DNA from: Gilliamella sp. Lep-s35
Lineage (GTDB): Bacteria; Pseudomonadota; Gammaproteobacteria; Enterobacterales; Orbaceae
Direction of reading: 5' to 3'
NCBI RefSeq assembly: GCF_009795845.1
Contig: NZ_WTEX01000004.1
Span: 62,001 to 126,000, forward strand
Length of the DNA stretch: 64,000 nt
The notes beneath the pieces are model-generated. The model ran no database searches and was not told the origin of the DNA. It saw only the letters and a list, made by a program, of their open reading frames with translations. The position numbers and the translations under genes were made by a program. This document shows, in pieces, positions 27,447 through 39,476 of this stretch (the first letter of the stretch is position 1; each line of letters starts with the position of its first letter).

Positions 27447-29075
27447 TTATACATCTCCAGAAATCATTTTTTCATAAATATCTAAGTCAGTATTTAAATG
27501 CTCAAAAACCTCTTCACTAACTTCATTACGAACTTTCATTTGTAAAAGTGCTGTTCGTTCTGCACCTATAGCAACTAAACGCATACGTCTTTCTAAATTT
27601 TCTGCTTCGAGTGCTTTTTGCTCTAAATCTTTAAGGCCAGTTCTACGTCGTAATGAACCGATAACACGAGATCCAACTTCATGAATAATTTCTTGATCCA
27701 TTCTGTCTTCAGCTGTTTCTTGTAGTAAATTATTTTGCATTTTTTCCAAACTAATAATTGCCTCTTCGGCCATATGACCTTTTACTGTCAATATTTCATT
27801 ATCTTGTTCTGAATTATCTAAAATAACACTACCTCGTAATAAAATAGGTAAGACAATTACTGCTACAATTAACGAGATTAAAATAATACCTGTTGCAATA
27901 AAAACAAGTTGATATCGACCAGCAATTGTCATTGGAATAGATAATACACCAGCTAAAGTTATAGCACCTCGAACCCCTGCAAATGTTGAAATAAGTAGAT
28001 CTCGATTCGAGTATGATTTAAATGCAAGAGGTCGCTTGCTTCCAAATGGCATTGTTGGCATATGTTTCATTGCCCATAGCCAAGCAAAGCGTGTCCCCAT
28101 TAATACAGCAAAAACAAATATAACAATTAAACATAATTGCCATACTTCAATTGATGAGTCAGTTTGGTTTTCGGTAAAGGTATTACTCAAAATTTTTGGT
28201 AATTGAATACCTAATAAGACAAAGACAAATCCATTAAACACAAAAGTTAACATTGACCAAGTGCTATCTGATTGTAAACGTGTAGTTAATGGAGCGTTTC
28301 GCATCATACCTGAATGGTTTACGGTCATGCCTGCACTTACTGCAGCTAAAATACCTGAGCAGTGGCATTCTTCTGCCATAATATAAGCTGCAAATGGAAG
28401 TAAGAATAATAATACAATTTGAATCGCAGGATCATTGTGAGTCAGCTGATTTATTTTACGTAAAATACGTGCATATAGCCAAGTAAATACAACACCAATA
28501 GCTAAACCACCAATCGCAACAACAAAAAAGGTAACACTAATTTGTAATAGATCAAACTGCAATAATCCAGCTGCGATTGCAATGGCAAAATTTAATGAAA
28601 CAAGGCCCGATGCATCGTTCATTAAGGCTTCGCCTTCAATAATTTCCATTTTTTCTTTTTCAATACGACCTTTACCCACAATACCGCTTAATGCTACAGC
28701 ATCGGTTGGAGATAGTACAGCGGCTAAGGCTAACCCTGCTGCTAATTCAACATTTGGTAATATCCAATGAAGAATATAACCCAAGGCAATAATGGAAATA
28801 ACAACTAACACTAAAGCCAGTCCAACAATTTCTCTACTATTATAGATGAAGTCCTTTACCGAGGTTTTGCGTCCATCAGCAAAAAGTAAAGGAGGAATAA
28901 ATAAAACAAGAAATAGTTTAGGATCAAATTCTACATAAACACCAAAGGCAGCTAACATGCAACCTAATAATATTTGCATTAGAGGCAGTGGAATTTGTAT
29001 TGGTAACATTTTAACAACGACACCAGAAAGTGATACAATTAACACAAGAAGTAAAATTATTGAGAAAAGTTCCAT
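27447..29075 (-). CDS. yjcE: CPA1-family Na+/H+ antiporter YjcE
   Basis: A 542-residue membrane protein: about twelve transmembrane segments through residue 400 and a long charged cytoplasmic tail with predicted helices. LAAVLSPTDAVALSGI near 120-135 and GEALMNDASGLVSLNFAI near 148-165 contain the conserved ion-binding Asp residues of the NhaP/CPA1 antiporters. Length and tail match E. coli YjcE (549). It exchanges cytoplasmic Na+ or K+ for protons. First gene of the yjcE-ubiT unit. Confidence 0.88.
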   Translation of the reverse strand: MELFSIILLLVLIVSLSGVVVKMLPIQIPLPLMQILLGCMLAAFGVYVEFDPKLFLVLFIPPLLFADGRKTSVKDFIYNSREIVGLALVLVVISIIALGYILHWILPNVELAAGLALAAVLSPTDAVALSGIVGKGRIEKEKMEIIEGEALMNDASGLVSLNFAIAIAAGLLQFDLLQISVTFFVVAIGGLAIGVVFTWLYARILRKINQLTHNDPAIQIVLLFLLPFAAYIMAEECHCSGILAAVSAGMTVNHSGMMRNAPLTTRLQSDSTWSMLTFVFNGFVFVLLGIQLPKILSNTFTENQTDSSIEVWQLCLIVIFVFAVLMGTRFAWLWAMKHMPTMPFGSKRPLAFKSYSNRDLLISTFAGVRGAITLAGVLSIPMTIAGRYQLVFIATGIILISLIVAVIVLPILLRGSVILDNSEQDNEILTVKGHMAEEAIISLEKMQNNLLQETAEDRMDQEIIHEVGSRVIGSLRRRTGLKDLEQKALEAENLERRMRLVAIGAERTALLQMKVRNEVSEEVFEHLNTDLDIYEKMISGDV

Positions 29076-29230
29076 AGTTTATCTTTTATTTATCCTATAA
29101 TCCTATTTTTTATGTTGATTATACCGGATCTTTAATTAAATTTCAGGTGAAAATTTCATAGAATGATTTAAATTTTGGTCAAATACAATTATTAATCAAA
29201 AAATCGTGATGTAATTAAAAGGCATTATGA

Positions 29231-29923
29231 ATGGAAAATTGGCAAAGAGCATTTATACTACATACTCGTTCTTATACAGAAAGCAGTTTATTGGCCGATC
29301 TGTTTGTTGAAAATGTAGGCAAAGTTACTGTTTTGGCGAAAGGAGCTAGACGCAAAAGTTCTGCATTAAAAGGGATGTTGCAACCTTTTACGCCGTTAAT
29401 AGTACAATATTCAGGGCAAGGGAATATTAAAACGTTGCGGAAAGTTGAAGCTATGTCTCTTGCATTGCCGTTGGTTTCTGTTTTCTTATATAGTGCATTT
29501 TATTTAAATGAGTTATTGCATCGGGTTTTAGTTGCAGAAACTGAAATCCCCACTCTTTTTGATAATTATTTAAAAAGCCTACAGCAATTAGCTCAGCAAA
29601 TACCCGCTGAAAATGTATTGCGTACATTCGAATTATCATTATTAGAAAACTTAGGTTACCAAGTTGATTTTTTCCATTGTTATGTCACTGGTGATGCCAT
29701 TATTGAATCCATGCATTATCAATATCAATCTGAAAAAGGGTTTATGAGTAGTTTATTACAAAATAGTACTAGTTTTACAGGTGAACAAGTTTTAGCTTTA
29801 GGAAAACGTCAATTTAATAATGAAGAGACACTAAAAGCAGCTAAGCGTTTTACCAGAATGGCGTTAAAGCCTTATGTTGGCTCAAAACCTTTTAAAAGTA
29901 GAGAGTTATTTTTAAAAATTTAG
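29231..29923 (+). CDS. recO: DNA repair protein RecO
   Basis: A 230-residue protein (E. coli, 242). The N-terminal OB fold (about 1-80) has AFILHTRSYTESSLLADLF and VLAKGARRKSSALKGMLQPF. The helical C-terminal domain has the FYLNELLHRVL and FELSLLENLGYQVDF segments. RecO, with RecF and RecR, loads RecA on SSB-coated DNA. It stands alone here rather than downstream of era, as is usual in many proteobacteria. Confidence 0.92.
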   Translation: MENWQRAFILHTRSYTESSLLADLFVENVGKVTVLAKGARRKSSALKGMLQPFTPLIVQYSGQGNIKTLRKVEAMSLALPLVSVFLYSAFYLNELLHRVLVAETEIPTLFDNYLKSLQQLAQQIPAENVLRTFELSLLENLGYQVDFFHCYVTGDAIIESMHYQYQSEKGFMSSLLQNSTSFTGEQVLALGKRQFNNEETLKAAKRFTRMALKPYVGSKPFKSRELFLKI

Positions 29924-29959
29924 TTTTGTCAATTTTTAAAATAATGTGTAATAAAATAG

Positions 29960-30415
29960 TTAAACTTTTTTGGATATTTGATTAAGTAATATATCAAGTT
30001 GGTTTGCAAATTTTTCTCGGTCTTTACTGTTAAACGTAGCAGGTCCTTTAGACTGTACTCCGCTGGCACGCATGGTTTCCATGAAATCTCGTATAGTTAA
30101 TCGTTCTTTAATTGTATCAAGTGTATATTTTTCCCCTCGCGGTGTAAGTACAAAAGCACCTTTATTTAAAACATCTGCAGCAAGTGGGATATCAGATGTA
30201 ATAACTAAATCATTTGTTTTGACTAACTCAATAATTTTATTATCAGCAATATCAAACCCTTTCTCTACTTGTAACGCCTTAATATAAGGCGAAAAAGGGA
30301 TTGTTAACCGCTGATTAGCAACCAATGTGGTATTAATTGCTTTACGATTTGCTGCTCGATATAAAATCTCTTTAATTGGGGCAGGGCATGCATCTGCATC
30401 AATCCAAATATTCAT
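29960..30415 (-). CDS. yaiI: YaiI/UPF0178 family protein
   Basis: A 151-residue protein of UPF0178 (YaiI/YqxD). NIWIDADACPAPIKEI at the N-terminus and VITSDIPLAADVLNKGAFVL near 70-90 give the conserved acidic residues of a PIN-like nuclease fold; RDFMETMRASG follows. Biochemical function is not established. It converges with recO and is read toward it. Confidence 0.88.
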   Translation of the reverse strand: MNIWIDADACPAPIKEILYRAANRKAINTTLVANQRLTIPFSPYIKALQVEKGFDIADNKIIELVKTNDLVITSDIPLAADVLNKGAFVLTPRGEKYTLDTIKERLTIRDFMETMRASGVQSKGPATFNSKDREKFANQLDILLNQISKKV

Positions 30416-30939
30416 AGTAGTTATATATTATTAATCCGTATAAAAAAACAATCTGCTCAAGATTCGTTCATGGCTAAAATAATTCACTAAAAACGTATAA
30501 GATGTTTTATCAAAAACTGTTTTATGTGGTTTACGCATGTTATAACTTTTAGCTTTGCATTATATTTTTGAGTCGCTAAATATTTGCTGATTATGCCACA
30601 TCACAATTAAATATGCATGTTACTCTTTTTTTATTTTTTTATCTCCAAACGGTATAGACTCCTGAATATTTTTTACAGGAAATATAATCTAAAAAGGAAC
30701 AGCTGTGTAAATGACTCATGAAAAAATAAAACTTAGGTAGAAAATTGCGTTACTAACTTAGGCGTTTCTTAAATAATATAAGTAAAGTGAGTAATTTCTA
30801 TATTTGTAAATATGTTTCAAGTAACTATGTATTTTAGTTTATGTTTCTAAATTTATTGAGAACGGCATGAAAATGATTTTTTTATTTAAAATCTTGATGA
30901 CAAGTGATAGTATATTTGGTCTATTTTTTATGTATGCAA

Positions 30940-30960
30940 GTGCGCTTTCGTGTGGCGCAC
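30940..30960 (+). promoter_or_regulatory. thrS translational operator: tRNA-Thr anticodon-arm mimic
   Basis: GTGCGC and GCGCAC plus a T.G pair form a 7-bp stem with a 7-nt loop TTCGTGT. Loop positions equivalent to 34-36 of a tRNA are CGT, preceded by TT, exactly like a tRNA-Thr(CGU) anticodon loop. It lies 20-40 nt before the thrS ATG. In E. coli, threonyl-tRNA synthetase binds such a mimic to repress its own translation. The rest of the 564-bp gap from 30416 is AT-rich leader/promoter DNA with no ORF I can support. Confidence 0.75.
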
Positions 30961-30979
30961 CACTGTTTAAGGATTTATT

Positions 30980-32905
30980 ATGCCAATAATTACTCTTCCT
31001 GACGGAAGTCAACGTCAATTTGATAAGCCTGTTACCATTTTAGAAGTCGCTCAAAGTATAGGTGCTGGACTAGCAAAAGCTTGTATAGCAGGGCGTGTAA
31101 ATGGTGAACGTAAAGATGCTTGTGATGTCATTACTGAAGATGCAACATTAGCTATCATTACAGCTAAAGATGAAGATGGACTCGAAATTATTCGTCATTC
31201 TTGTGCACATTTATTGGGTCACGCAATTAAACAACTATGGCCTAATGTGCAAATGGCAATAGGTCCAACAATTGATAATGGCTTTTATTATGATGTTGAT
31301 TTAGATCACTCTTTAACTCAGGAAGACCTTGATGCACTAGAAAAACGCATGCATGAGCTGGCAAAGAAAAACTACGATGTGAAAAAGGAAGTCGTTAGTT
31401 GGGAACAAGCCAGAGAAACTTTTTGGAATCGTCATGAACCTTATAAAATTGCAATTTTAGATGAGAATATCTCTAAAGATGCAACACCAGCACTTTATCA
31501 TCATGAAGAGTATATTGATATGTGTCGTGGACCGCATGTACCTAATATGCGTTTTTGCCATCATTTTAAATTGCAAAAAATTGCTGGAGCTTATTGGCGC
31601 GGTAACAGTGATAATAAAATGTTACAACGTATTTATGGAACAGCATGGGCAGATAAAAAACAACTTGATAGCTATTTACAATTTTTAGAAGAAGCCGCTA
31701 AACGAGATCATCGTAAAATAGGTAAGCAGCTTGATCTTTATCATATGCAAGAAGAAGCGCCAGGCATGGTATTTTGGCATAATGATGGTTGGATTATTTT
31801 CCGTGAACTTGAGGTTTTTGTTCGTACCAAATTAAAGGAATATGATTACCAAGAAGTAAAAGGTCCATTTATGATGGATCGAATTTTGTGGGAAAAAACA
31901 GGACATTGGGGTAACTACAAAGAATTAATGTTTGTAACATCTTCAGAAAACCGCGAATATTGTATTAAACCAATGAACTGCCCAGGACACGTACAGATTT
32001 TTAATCAAGGGTTAAAATCTTACCGTGATTTACCATTACGTATGGCAGAATTTGGTAGTTGTCATCGAAATGAGCCTTCAGGATCTTTACATGGCTTAAT
32101 GCGGGTTCGAGGTTTTACTCAAGATGATGCTCATATTTTCTGTACTGAAAGTCAAATTCGTAGTGAAGTGAATAGTTGTATCAAAATGGTTTATGATACT
32201 TATAGTACTTTTGGTTTTACCGATATTACGGTTAAACTGTCAACTCGCCCAGAAAAACGAATTGGTAAAGATGAAACTTGGGATCTTGCTGAAAAAGATT
32301 TAGCTGAATGTTTAACTGAAAATGGTATCGAATTTGAATATCTACCAGGCGAAGGTGCCTTTTATGGACCCAAAATTGAGTTTACACTACATGACTGTTT
32401 AGGTCGTGCGTGGCAATGTGGTACAGTTCAGCTCGACTTTATGTTACCAGAGCGTTTGGACGCAACTTATGTTGGTGAAGATAATGAACGTCATATTCCT
32501 GTTATGATCCATAGAGCTATTTTAGGGTCAATGGAGCGTTTTATGGGGATTTTAACTGAAAACTGTGCAGGTTTTTTCCCTACTTGGCTTTCTCCACTAC
32601 AAGTTGTTGTAATCAATATTACTGATAATCAAGCTCAATATGCCAAACAATTATCCGAACAATTACAAAAAGTTGGTATTAGAGCAAAAGCAGACTTGAG
32701 AAATGAGAAAATTGGGTTTAAAATTCGTGAGCACACATTGAAACGTGTTCCATATATGTTTGTCTGTGGAGACAAAGAAATGGAATCGGGAACTATTTCA
32801 GTTCGAACTCGCCAAGGTAAAGATCTTGGTAGCTTTGAAGTGAAACATGTTATAGAATTGTTGCTTAACGAAATTCATAGTCGTTCATTAGAACAAATGA
32901 ATTAA
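30980..32905 (+). CDS. thrS: Threonyl-tRNA synthetase
   Basis: A 641-residue class II synthetase (E. coli, 642). The TGS domain spans 1-62. The editing domain has H73, H77, C182 and H186 ([18 protein letters not shown]). The catalytic core has zinc ligand C334 in [11 protein letters not shown], and the anticodon-binding domain begins near 540 ([12 protein letters not shown]). It opens the translation operon with infC, rpmI, rplT and the phe genes. Translational autocontrol is suggested by the upstream hairpin. Confidence 0.97.
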   Translation: MPIITLPDGSQRQFDKPVTILEVAQSIGAGLAKACIAGRVNGERKDACDVITEDATLAIITAKDEDGLEIIRHSCAHLLGHAIKQLWPNVQMAIGPTIDNGFYYDVDLDHSLTQEDLDALEKRMHELAKKNYDVKKEVVSWEQARETFWNRHEPYKIAILDENISKDATPALYHHEEYIDMCRGPHVPNMRFCHHFKLQKIAGAYWRGNSDNKMLQRIYGTAWADKKQLDSYLQFLEEAAKRDHRKIGKQLDLYHMQEEAPGMVFWHNDGWIIFRELEVFVRTKLKEYDYQEVKGPFMMDRILWEKTGHWGNYKELMFVTSSENREYCIKPMNCPGHVQIFNQGLKSYRDLPLRMAEFGSCHRNEPSGSLHGLMRVRGFTQDDAHIFCTESQIRSEVNSCIKMVYDTYSTFGFTDITVKLSTRPEKRIGKDETWDLAEKDLAECLTENGIEFEYLPGEGAFYGPKIEFTLHDCLGRAWQCGTVQLDFMLPERLDATYVGEDNERHIPVMIHRAILGSMERFMGILTENCAGFFPTWLSPLQVVVINITDNQAQYAKQLSEQLQKVGIRAKADLRNEKIGFKIREHTLKRVPYMFVCGDKEMESGTISVRTRQGKDLGSFEVKHVIELLLNEIHSRSLEQMN

Positions 32906-32932
32906 TGATAAATTAATTTGGAGGAATAAGAT

Positions 32933-33472
32933 ATTAAAGTCAGTAAACGAATTCAGTCAACACGTGCGCATAAAATTAACGATGAAATTACTGCGCGCGA
33001 GGTGAGGTTAACCGGCGTCGATGGTGAGCAGCTCGGTATTGTAAGCTTAGACGAAGCTTTAAAACAAGCGGAAGAAGCAACTCTTGATTTAGTTGAAATA
33101 AGCCCTAATGCAGAGCCACCTGTTTGTCGAATTATGGATTATGGCAAATTCCTCTACGAAAAGAGTAAAGCAACAAAAGAGCAAAAGAAAAAGCAAAAGG
33201 TTGTTCAGGTCAAGGAAATTAAATTCCGACCTGGTACAGACGAAGGCGATTATCAGGTAAAACTCCGCAGCCTGATTCGCTTTCTTGAAGATGGCGATAA
33301 AGCTAAAGTCACGCTGCGTTTTCGTGGTCGTGAAATGGCTCACCAGCAGTTAGGTTCTGAAATGCTTGATCGCATTAAAGAGGACTTAGCTGATTTGGCA
33401 ATCATTGAATCTTATCCAACTAAGATCGAAGGTCGTCAAATGATAATGGTACTTGCGCCGAAGAAGAAATAA
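32933..33472 (+). CDS. infC: Translation initiation factor IF-3, AUU start
   Basis: A 179-residue factor (E. coli, 180) that checks start-codon pairing on the 30S subunit. No ATG or GTG gives the full N-terminus; in-frame ATT at 32933, with GAGG 8 nt upstream, yields (M)[18 protein letters not shown] and the expected length. A GTG at 33002 would delete 23 residues. The rare AUU start is the known device by which IF-3 limits its own translation in enterics. [20 protein letters not shown] marks the N-domain and [15 protein letters not shown] the linker region. Confidence 0.95.
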   Translation: MKVSKRIQSTRAHKINDEITAREVRLTGVDGEQLGIVSLDEALKQAEEATLDLVEISPNAEPPVCRIMDYGKFLYEKSKATKEQKKKQKVVQVKEIKFRPGTDEGDYQVKLRSLIRFLEDGDKAKVTLRFRGREMAHQQLGSEMLDRIKEDLADLAIIESYPTKIEGRQMIMVLAPKKK

Positions 33473-33556
33473 TGGTTTTACAAGCTAATTTTTGATTTAT
33501 TGAAAGTTACACCATTATTTTATTTTTATTAACAATGCGAAGTGGAAATTAATAAA

Positions 33557-33754
33557 ATGCCTAAAATTAAAACTGTAAGAGGCGCAGCAAAGCGCTTTAA
33601 AAAAACAGCTTCTGGTGGCTTTAAGCATAAGCAAGCTAACAAGAGTCATATCTTAACTAAAAAATCAACCAAACGTAAACGTCATTTACGTGGTTTGACA
33701 ACTGTGTCAAAAGGCGATTTAGGTTTAGTTACTGCGTGTGTTCCATACGCTTAA
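33557..33754 (+). CDS. rpmI: 50S ribosomal protein L35
   Basis: A 65-residue, very basic protein identical in length to E. coli L35. The start is the ATG at 33557 ([15 protein letters not shown]); an in-frame upstream extension lacks family support. [16 protein letters not shown] is typical. It lies between infC and rplT and is probably co-regulated with L20 by L20 binding. Confidence 0.96.
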   Translation: MPKIKTVRGAAKRFKKTASGGFKHKQANKSHILTKKSTKRKRHLRGLTTVSKGDLGLVTACVPYA

Positions 33755-33783
33755 TTTATTGGTTAATTATTTAGAGGATATAG

Positions 33784-34140
<357 letters not shown>

Positions 34141-34150
34141 TATTTATGAG

Positions 34151-34172
34151 AGCCGAGTTATCTCGGCTTTTA
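34151..34172 (+). terminator. Intrinsic terminator after rplT
   Basis: AGCCGAG and CTCGGCT pair around a 4-nt loop, followed by TTTTATTATTTTA. It separates the ribosomal protein genes from the phe genes. Confidence 0.85.
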
Positions 34173-34214
34173 TTATTTTAATTTTTGATTTTTATCATAA
34201 AGAGTAATTTAATT

Positions 34215-35337
<1,123 letters not shown>

Positions 35338-35353
35338 TTCTGGAGATCAAAGC

Positions 35354-37741
35354 ATGAAATTTAGTGAAAGTTGGCTACGTGAATGGATCAATCCAGAAAT
35401 TAGTAGCGAAACGTTAGCCGATCAATTAACAATGGCTGGTTTAGAAGTTGATGATATTGAAAAGGTTGCTGGTGATTTTTCTGGCGTGGTTGTTGGCAAA
35501 GTTGTTGAATGTATGCAGCATCCGAATGCAGATAAATTACGTGTTACAAAAGTTGATATAGGTAAACCAGAATTACTTGATATTGTCTGTGGAGCACCAA
35601 ATTGCCGTCAAGGATTAACCGTTGCTTGTGCTACAGTCGGAGCTATATTACCTGGTGATTTTAAAATTAAAGCAGCCAAACTGCGAGGAGAACCTTCAGA
35701 AGGGATGCTTTGTTCTTATTCTGAGTTGGGTATTTCTGATGATCATAATGGAATTATTGAATTACCTGATGATGCGCCTTTAGGCATGGATATTCGCGAA
35801 TATTTAAATCTTAATGATGTAATAATTGATATTAGTGTAACACCAAACCGTGCAGATTGTTTTGGTATTGTTGGTATTGCTAGAGATATTTCTGCAGTTA
35901 ACAATATAGTTATGAAAGAAATGAAAGTAGACAGCGTTCCAGCAACAATGACCGATACATTACCTATTCAGGTCGATGAAACTAAAGCTGCGCCACGTTA
36001 TTTGGGTAGAGTTATAAAAAATATTAATGTTAATGCTACAACACCGCTTTGGATGAAAGAAAAATTACGTAGAGGTGGAATTCGTTCAATTGATGCTGTT
36101 GTTGATATTACTAACTATGTGTTATTAGAGCTTGGTCATCCAATGCATGCCTTCGATTTGGCTCAGATAGAAAAGGGCATTGTTGTCCGTTATGCTAAAG
36201 AAAATGAAAAACTAGTTTTACTCAATGGTAATGAAGTTAAACTTAATAACAAAACCTTAGTTATTGCTGATCACCAAAAAATTTTAGCATTAGCAGGAAT
36301 TATGGGCGGTGAAAAATCAGGCGTAACTCAATCAACTAAAGATATATTTCTTGAGTCAGCATTTTTTAATCCATTAGCAATAATAGGAAAAGCTCGTGAG
36401 TATGGTCTACATACCGATGCTTCTCACCGTTATGAACGTGGCGTTGATCCAGCTTTACAGTTGGTGGCAATGGAAAGAGCTAGTCAATTAGTAATTGAAA
36501 TTTGTGGTGGTGAAGTAGGTCCAATTATTGATGTCACAAATCAAAATGATCTTCCTACACAGGCAACTATTGAGTTACACCGTAATAAAATTGATCGTAT
36601 CATTGGTTATCAAATCGAAACGCAAAAAATTAGTGATATTTTAAACAGACTTGGTTGTGATGTTGAATATAACAATAATGTTTGGATTGTAAAATCACCA
36701 AGTTGGCGATTTGATTTACAAATTGAAGAAGATCTAGTTGAAGAAATAGCTCGAATTTACGGATATAACAATATCCCAAATGCTAACCTGAAAATTGAAT
36801 CTATAATGAAACCAAAACCAGAAAGTCAAATATCATTACGAAGAGTAAAAGATTTATTGGTTGATAGGGGGTATCAAGAGGCAGTTACATACAGCTTTGT
36901 TGATCCAAAAATTCAGCAAATTCTTCATCCTGAGCAAGATGAAATAAAATTACCTAATCCTATTTCAAGTGAAATGTCAGTTATGCGTTTATCACTATGG
37001 TCAGGCTTATTAGATGCAGCTTTATATAATCAAAACCGTCAGCAAACACGTATTCGATTATTTGAAACTGGTTTACGTTTTGTACCTGATGAAAAATGTG
37101 AATTTGGTGTACATCAAGAATTAATGTTATCAGGCATTGTTTCTGGAAATTTATACGAAGAACATTGGGGACTTCCAAAAAAGAACGTGGATTTTTATGA
37201 TCTTAAAGGTGATATTGAATCAATTTTGTCTCTTTTGGGATGTGCTGATAACGTGCTGTTTAAAAAACCTCAATTATCAGCCTTACATCCAGGACAAAGT
37301 GCTGCGATTTATTTAAATGAAGAACCAATAGGTTATTTTGGTGTCTTACATCCAGAAATTGAAAAAAAACTGTCTTTAAATAGTAAAACTCTTGTTTTTG
37401 AAATAAATTTAGATAAAATTACTGGAAAAAAGGTTCCCGTTGTTCAGGACTTATCCAAATATCCGTCTAATAAACGAGATATTGCTATTATTGTTTCAAA
37501 AACAATATCAGCAGCAGATATTATTTTAGAGTGTAAAAAAGCAGGTGGTGAGCAACTTATTAAAGTTAATCTTTTTGATGTTTATACAGGTGAAAATATC
37601 AAAGAAGATCAAAAAAGCCTTGCTATCAGTTTGATTTTACAAGATAAATCACGTACACTTGAAGATGAAGATATAACAAACATTGTAAACAAGTGCGTTA
37701 TTGCTTTACAAAATCGTTTTAAAGCCTTATTAAGAGAATAA
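35354..37741 (+). CDS. pheT: Phenylalanyl-tRNA synthetase beta subunit
   Basis: A 795-residue subunit, as in E. coli. Domains in order: EMAP/OB-like tRNA-binding (about 40-150, with [20 protein letters not shown]), B3/4 editing (about 210-380), B5 (about 400-475), catalytic-like core, and the C-terminal FDX-ACB anticodon-binding domain ([12 protein letters not shown] from about 700). Co-transcribed with pheS and 4 nt from ihfA. Confidence 0.97.
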   Translation: MKFSESWLREWINPEISSETLADQLTMAGLEVDDIEKVAGDFSGVVVGKVVECMQHPNADKLRVTKVDIGKPELLDIVCGAPNCRQGLTVACATVGAILPGDFKIKAAKLRGEPSEGMLCSYSELGISDDHNGIIELPDDAPLGMDIREYLNLNDVIIDISVTPNRADCFGIVGIARDISAVNNIVMKEMKVDSVPATMTDTLPIQVDETKAAPRYLGRVIKNINVNATTPLWMKEKLRRGGIRSIDAVVDITNYVLLELGHPMHAFDLAQIEKGIVVRYAKENEKLVLLNGNEVKLNNKTLVIADHQKILALAGIMGGEKSGVTQSTKDIFLESAFFNPLAIIGKAREYGLHTDASHRYERGVDPALQLVAMERASQLVIEICGGEVGPIIDVTNQNDLPTQATIELHRNKIDRIIGYQIETQKISDILNRLGCDVEYNNNVWIVKSPSWRFDLQIEEDLVEEIARIYGYNNIPNANLKIESIMKPKPESQISLRRVKDLLVDRGYQEAVTYSFVDPKIQQILHPEQDEIKLPNPISSEMSVMRLSLWSGLLDAALYNQNRQQTRIRLFETGLRFVPDEKCEFGVHQELMLSGIVSGNLYEEHWGLPKKNVDFYDLKGDIESILSLLGCADNVLFKKPQLSALHPGQSAAIYLNEEPIGYFGVLHPEIEKKLSLNSKTLVFEINLDKITGKKVPVVQDLSKYPSNKRDIAIIVSKTISAADIILECKKAGGEQLIKVNLFDVYTGENIKEDQKSLAISLILQDKSRTLEDEDITNIVNKCVIALQNRFKALLRE

Positions 37742-37745
37742 TAAT

Positions 37746-38039
37746 ATGACATTAACTAAAGCAGATATAGCAGATCGTCTTGCCGAAAAATTTAATATTG
37801 ATCGCCAAGAAGCTAAAGTCCTTGTTGAACTCTTTTTTGAAGAGATCCGCGTGGCTTTAGAAAAAGGGGAGCCAGTAAAATTATCAGGGTTTGGTAATTT
37901 TGCAGTACGTGATAAAAATTCACGCCCAGGTCGTAACCCTAAAACAGGAGAAAGTGTAGATATTTCAGCTCGAAGAGTTGTTACATTTAGGCCAGGAATT
38001 AAATTTAGAGAACGTGTAGAAAAAAACTTAGTCATCTAA
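37746..38039 (+). CDS. ihfA: Integration host factor alpha subunit
   Basis: A 97-residue HU-family protein (E. coli, 99). Starts [20 protein letters not shown]. The DNA-intercalating arm has [22 protein letters not shown] with the key Pro of RPGRNP. With IhfB it makes sharp DNA bends at specific sites. Last gene of the phe operon, as in E. coli. Confidence 0.97.
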   Translation: MTLTKADIADRLAEKFNIDRQEAKVLVELFFEEIRVALEKGEPVKLSGFGNFAVRDKNSRPGRNPKTGESVDISARRVVTFRPGIKFRERVEKNLVI

Positions 38040-38123
38040 GTTTATAAATTTATATTTTCAATGCAATGGCCTTTCTTTTGTTAAAATACCTGAAAGGCTA
38101 ATTTCTTTTTTAACAAAAATAAG

Positions 38124-38152
38124 TTGTATTAATTTCTAAAATAAAGCATAAT
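38124..38152 (+). promoter_or_regulatory. Promoter of 4.5S RNA
   Basis: A -35 TTGTAT and a -10 CATAAT separated by 17 bp lie about 15 nt before the mature RNA, leaving a short 5' extension that would need processing. Confidence 0.6.
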
Positions 38153-38166
38153 ATTGCCTCCTCAAT

Positions 38167-38278
38167 GGAGACTCTATGGGTCCTCTTGCAACATTTTTTT
38201 GCTCATCAGGTCAGGTCCGGAAGGAAGCAGCCAAAGTAAAACATATGTGTGTGGGATGTGGCTGATAGGGTTTCCTCC
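38167..38278 (+). ncRNA. ffs: Signal recognition particle 4.5S RNA
   Basis: About 112 nt. The invariant SRP domain IV sequence CAGGTCAGGTCCGGAAGGAA is present, followed by GCAGCCA and the return strand GTGTGGGATGTGGCTGATAG. The 5' GGAG and 3' CTCC ends pair to close the long hairpin. It binds Ffh and targets nascent membrane proteins. It lies between ihfA and htpX. Confidence 0.95.
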
Positions 38279-38471
38279 ATATCATTTTTTAATTTCTATC
38301 TAACCATTCATATTATGTTTGTTAAATAAACAAATATTATCTCATTATAAAATATACTTACGTTGATAGTTGTATCTGTAATTTATTTTTGCGATCATAC
38401 ATAAAATGTATTTTAATTGCAGTATTGCGATTTTTTTATTCAAAATTATTATACCAAAAGAGAGAAAAATT

Positions 38472-39341
38472 ATGATGCGAGTTGGATTGTTTATTCTAAC
38501 TAACTTAGCCGTTATGTTTGTATTTGGAATCATTCTAAGTATCTTAGGCGTTGATTCACATAGTACGCTAGGTTTACTTATTTTTGCAGCAATATTTGGT
38601 TTTGGAGGATCTTTTATATCCCTTCTTTTATCTAAGCGAATGGCTTTGCGGTCAGTAGGGGGAGAGATCATTACTCAACCAAGTAATAGTCAAGAACAAT
38701 GGTTGCTTGATATTGTTCGTCGTTTATCAACAGAACTTAATATAAAAATGCCAGATGTTGCCATCTATCATGCTCAAGATGTTAATGCTTTTGCAACCGG
38801 CGCAACTAAAAATAGTTCTCTTGTTGCAGTAAGTTCTGGCTTATTAAATACTATGACTCAAGATGAAGCTGAAGCGGTAATTGGTCATGAAATGAGTCAT
38901 ATTGCTAATGGTGATATGGTCACTATGACTTTATTACAAGGTGTACTTAATACTTTTGTTATTTTTATTTCAAGAATGTTAGCATCCCTTGTAGCTCAAG
39001 CATTGGATGATCGTAATCGTGGTTTATCACAATTAGCGTATTTCTTGATAGTTATGGTATTTGAAACAGTATTTGGTATTTTAGCAAGCCTTATAGCAAT
39101 GTGGTTTTCTCGTTATCGAGAATTTCACGCTGATGCTGGTTCGGCTAAATTAGTAGGCAGCATAAAGATGATTGCTGCGTTAGAAAAACTAAAAACTAGC
39201 CATGAACCAAGTGAAGATACTTCAATTTTAGCATTCTGCATTAATGGTGCGAAAAAAGCAAAATTTTCTGAATTGTTTATGTCTCATCCGCCATTAGAAA
39301 AACGTATAGAAGCTTTACGGAACCGAACTTATCAAAGTTAA
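38472..39341 (+). CDS. htpX: Membrane zinc metalloprotease HtpX
   Basis: A 289-residue M48 protease from the [10 protein letters not shown] start; in-frame codons upstream are not family-like and the purine-rich AAAGAGAGA precedes this ATG. Two N-terminal membrane segments (about 4-25, 33-55), zinc motif HEMSH at 139-143, further membrane segments around 155-215 and the third ligand in [10 protein letters not shown]. HtpX degrades misfolded inner-membrane proteins and is usually CpxR/heat controlled. The loop after the second pair of membrane segments is shorter than in E. coli. Confidence 0.95.
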   Translation: MMRVGLFILTNLAVMFVFGIILSILGVDSHSTLGLLIFAAIFGFGGSFISLLLSKRMALRSVGGEIITQPSNSQEQWLLDIVRRLSTELNIKMPDVAIYHAQDVNAFATGATKNSSLVAVSSGLLNTMTQDEAEAVIGHEMSHIANGDMVTMTLLQGVLNTFVIFISRMLASLVAQALDDRNRGLSQLAYFLIVMVFETVFGILASLIAMWFSRYREFHADAGSAKLVGSIKMIAALEKLKTSHEPSEDTSILAFCINGAKKAKFSELFMSHPPLEKRIEALRNRTYQS

Positions 39342-39476
39342 TAATTAACTAGTTCATAACAGATTTTATACGCAAACACATACTTTCCTGAAACTTTTTT
39401 ACAAGTGTTATTGAATAAATAATGCTTGTAAAATAAAGAACAAACTATCAATTAGCTATATTTCAAAGAGTCAATA

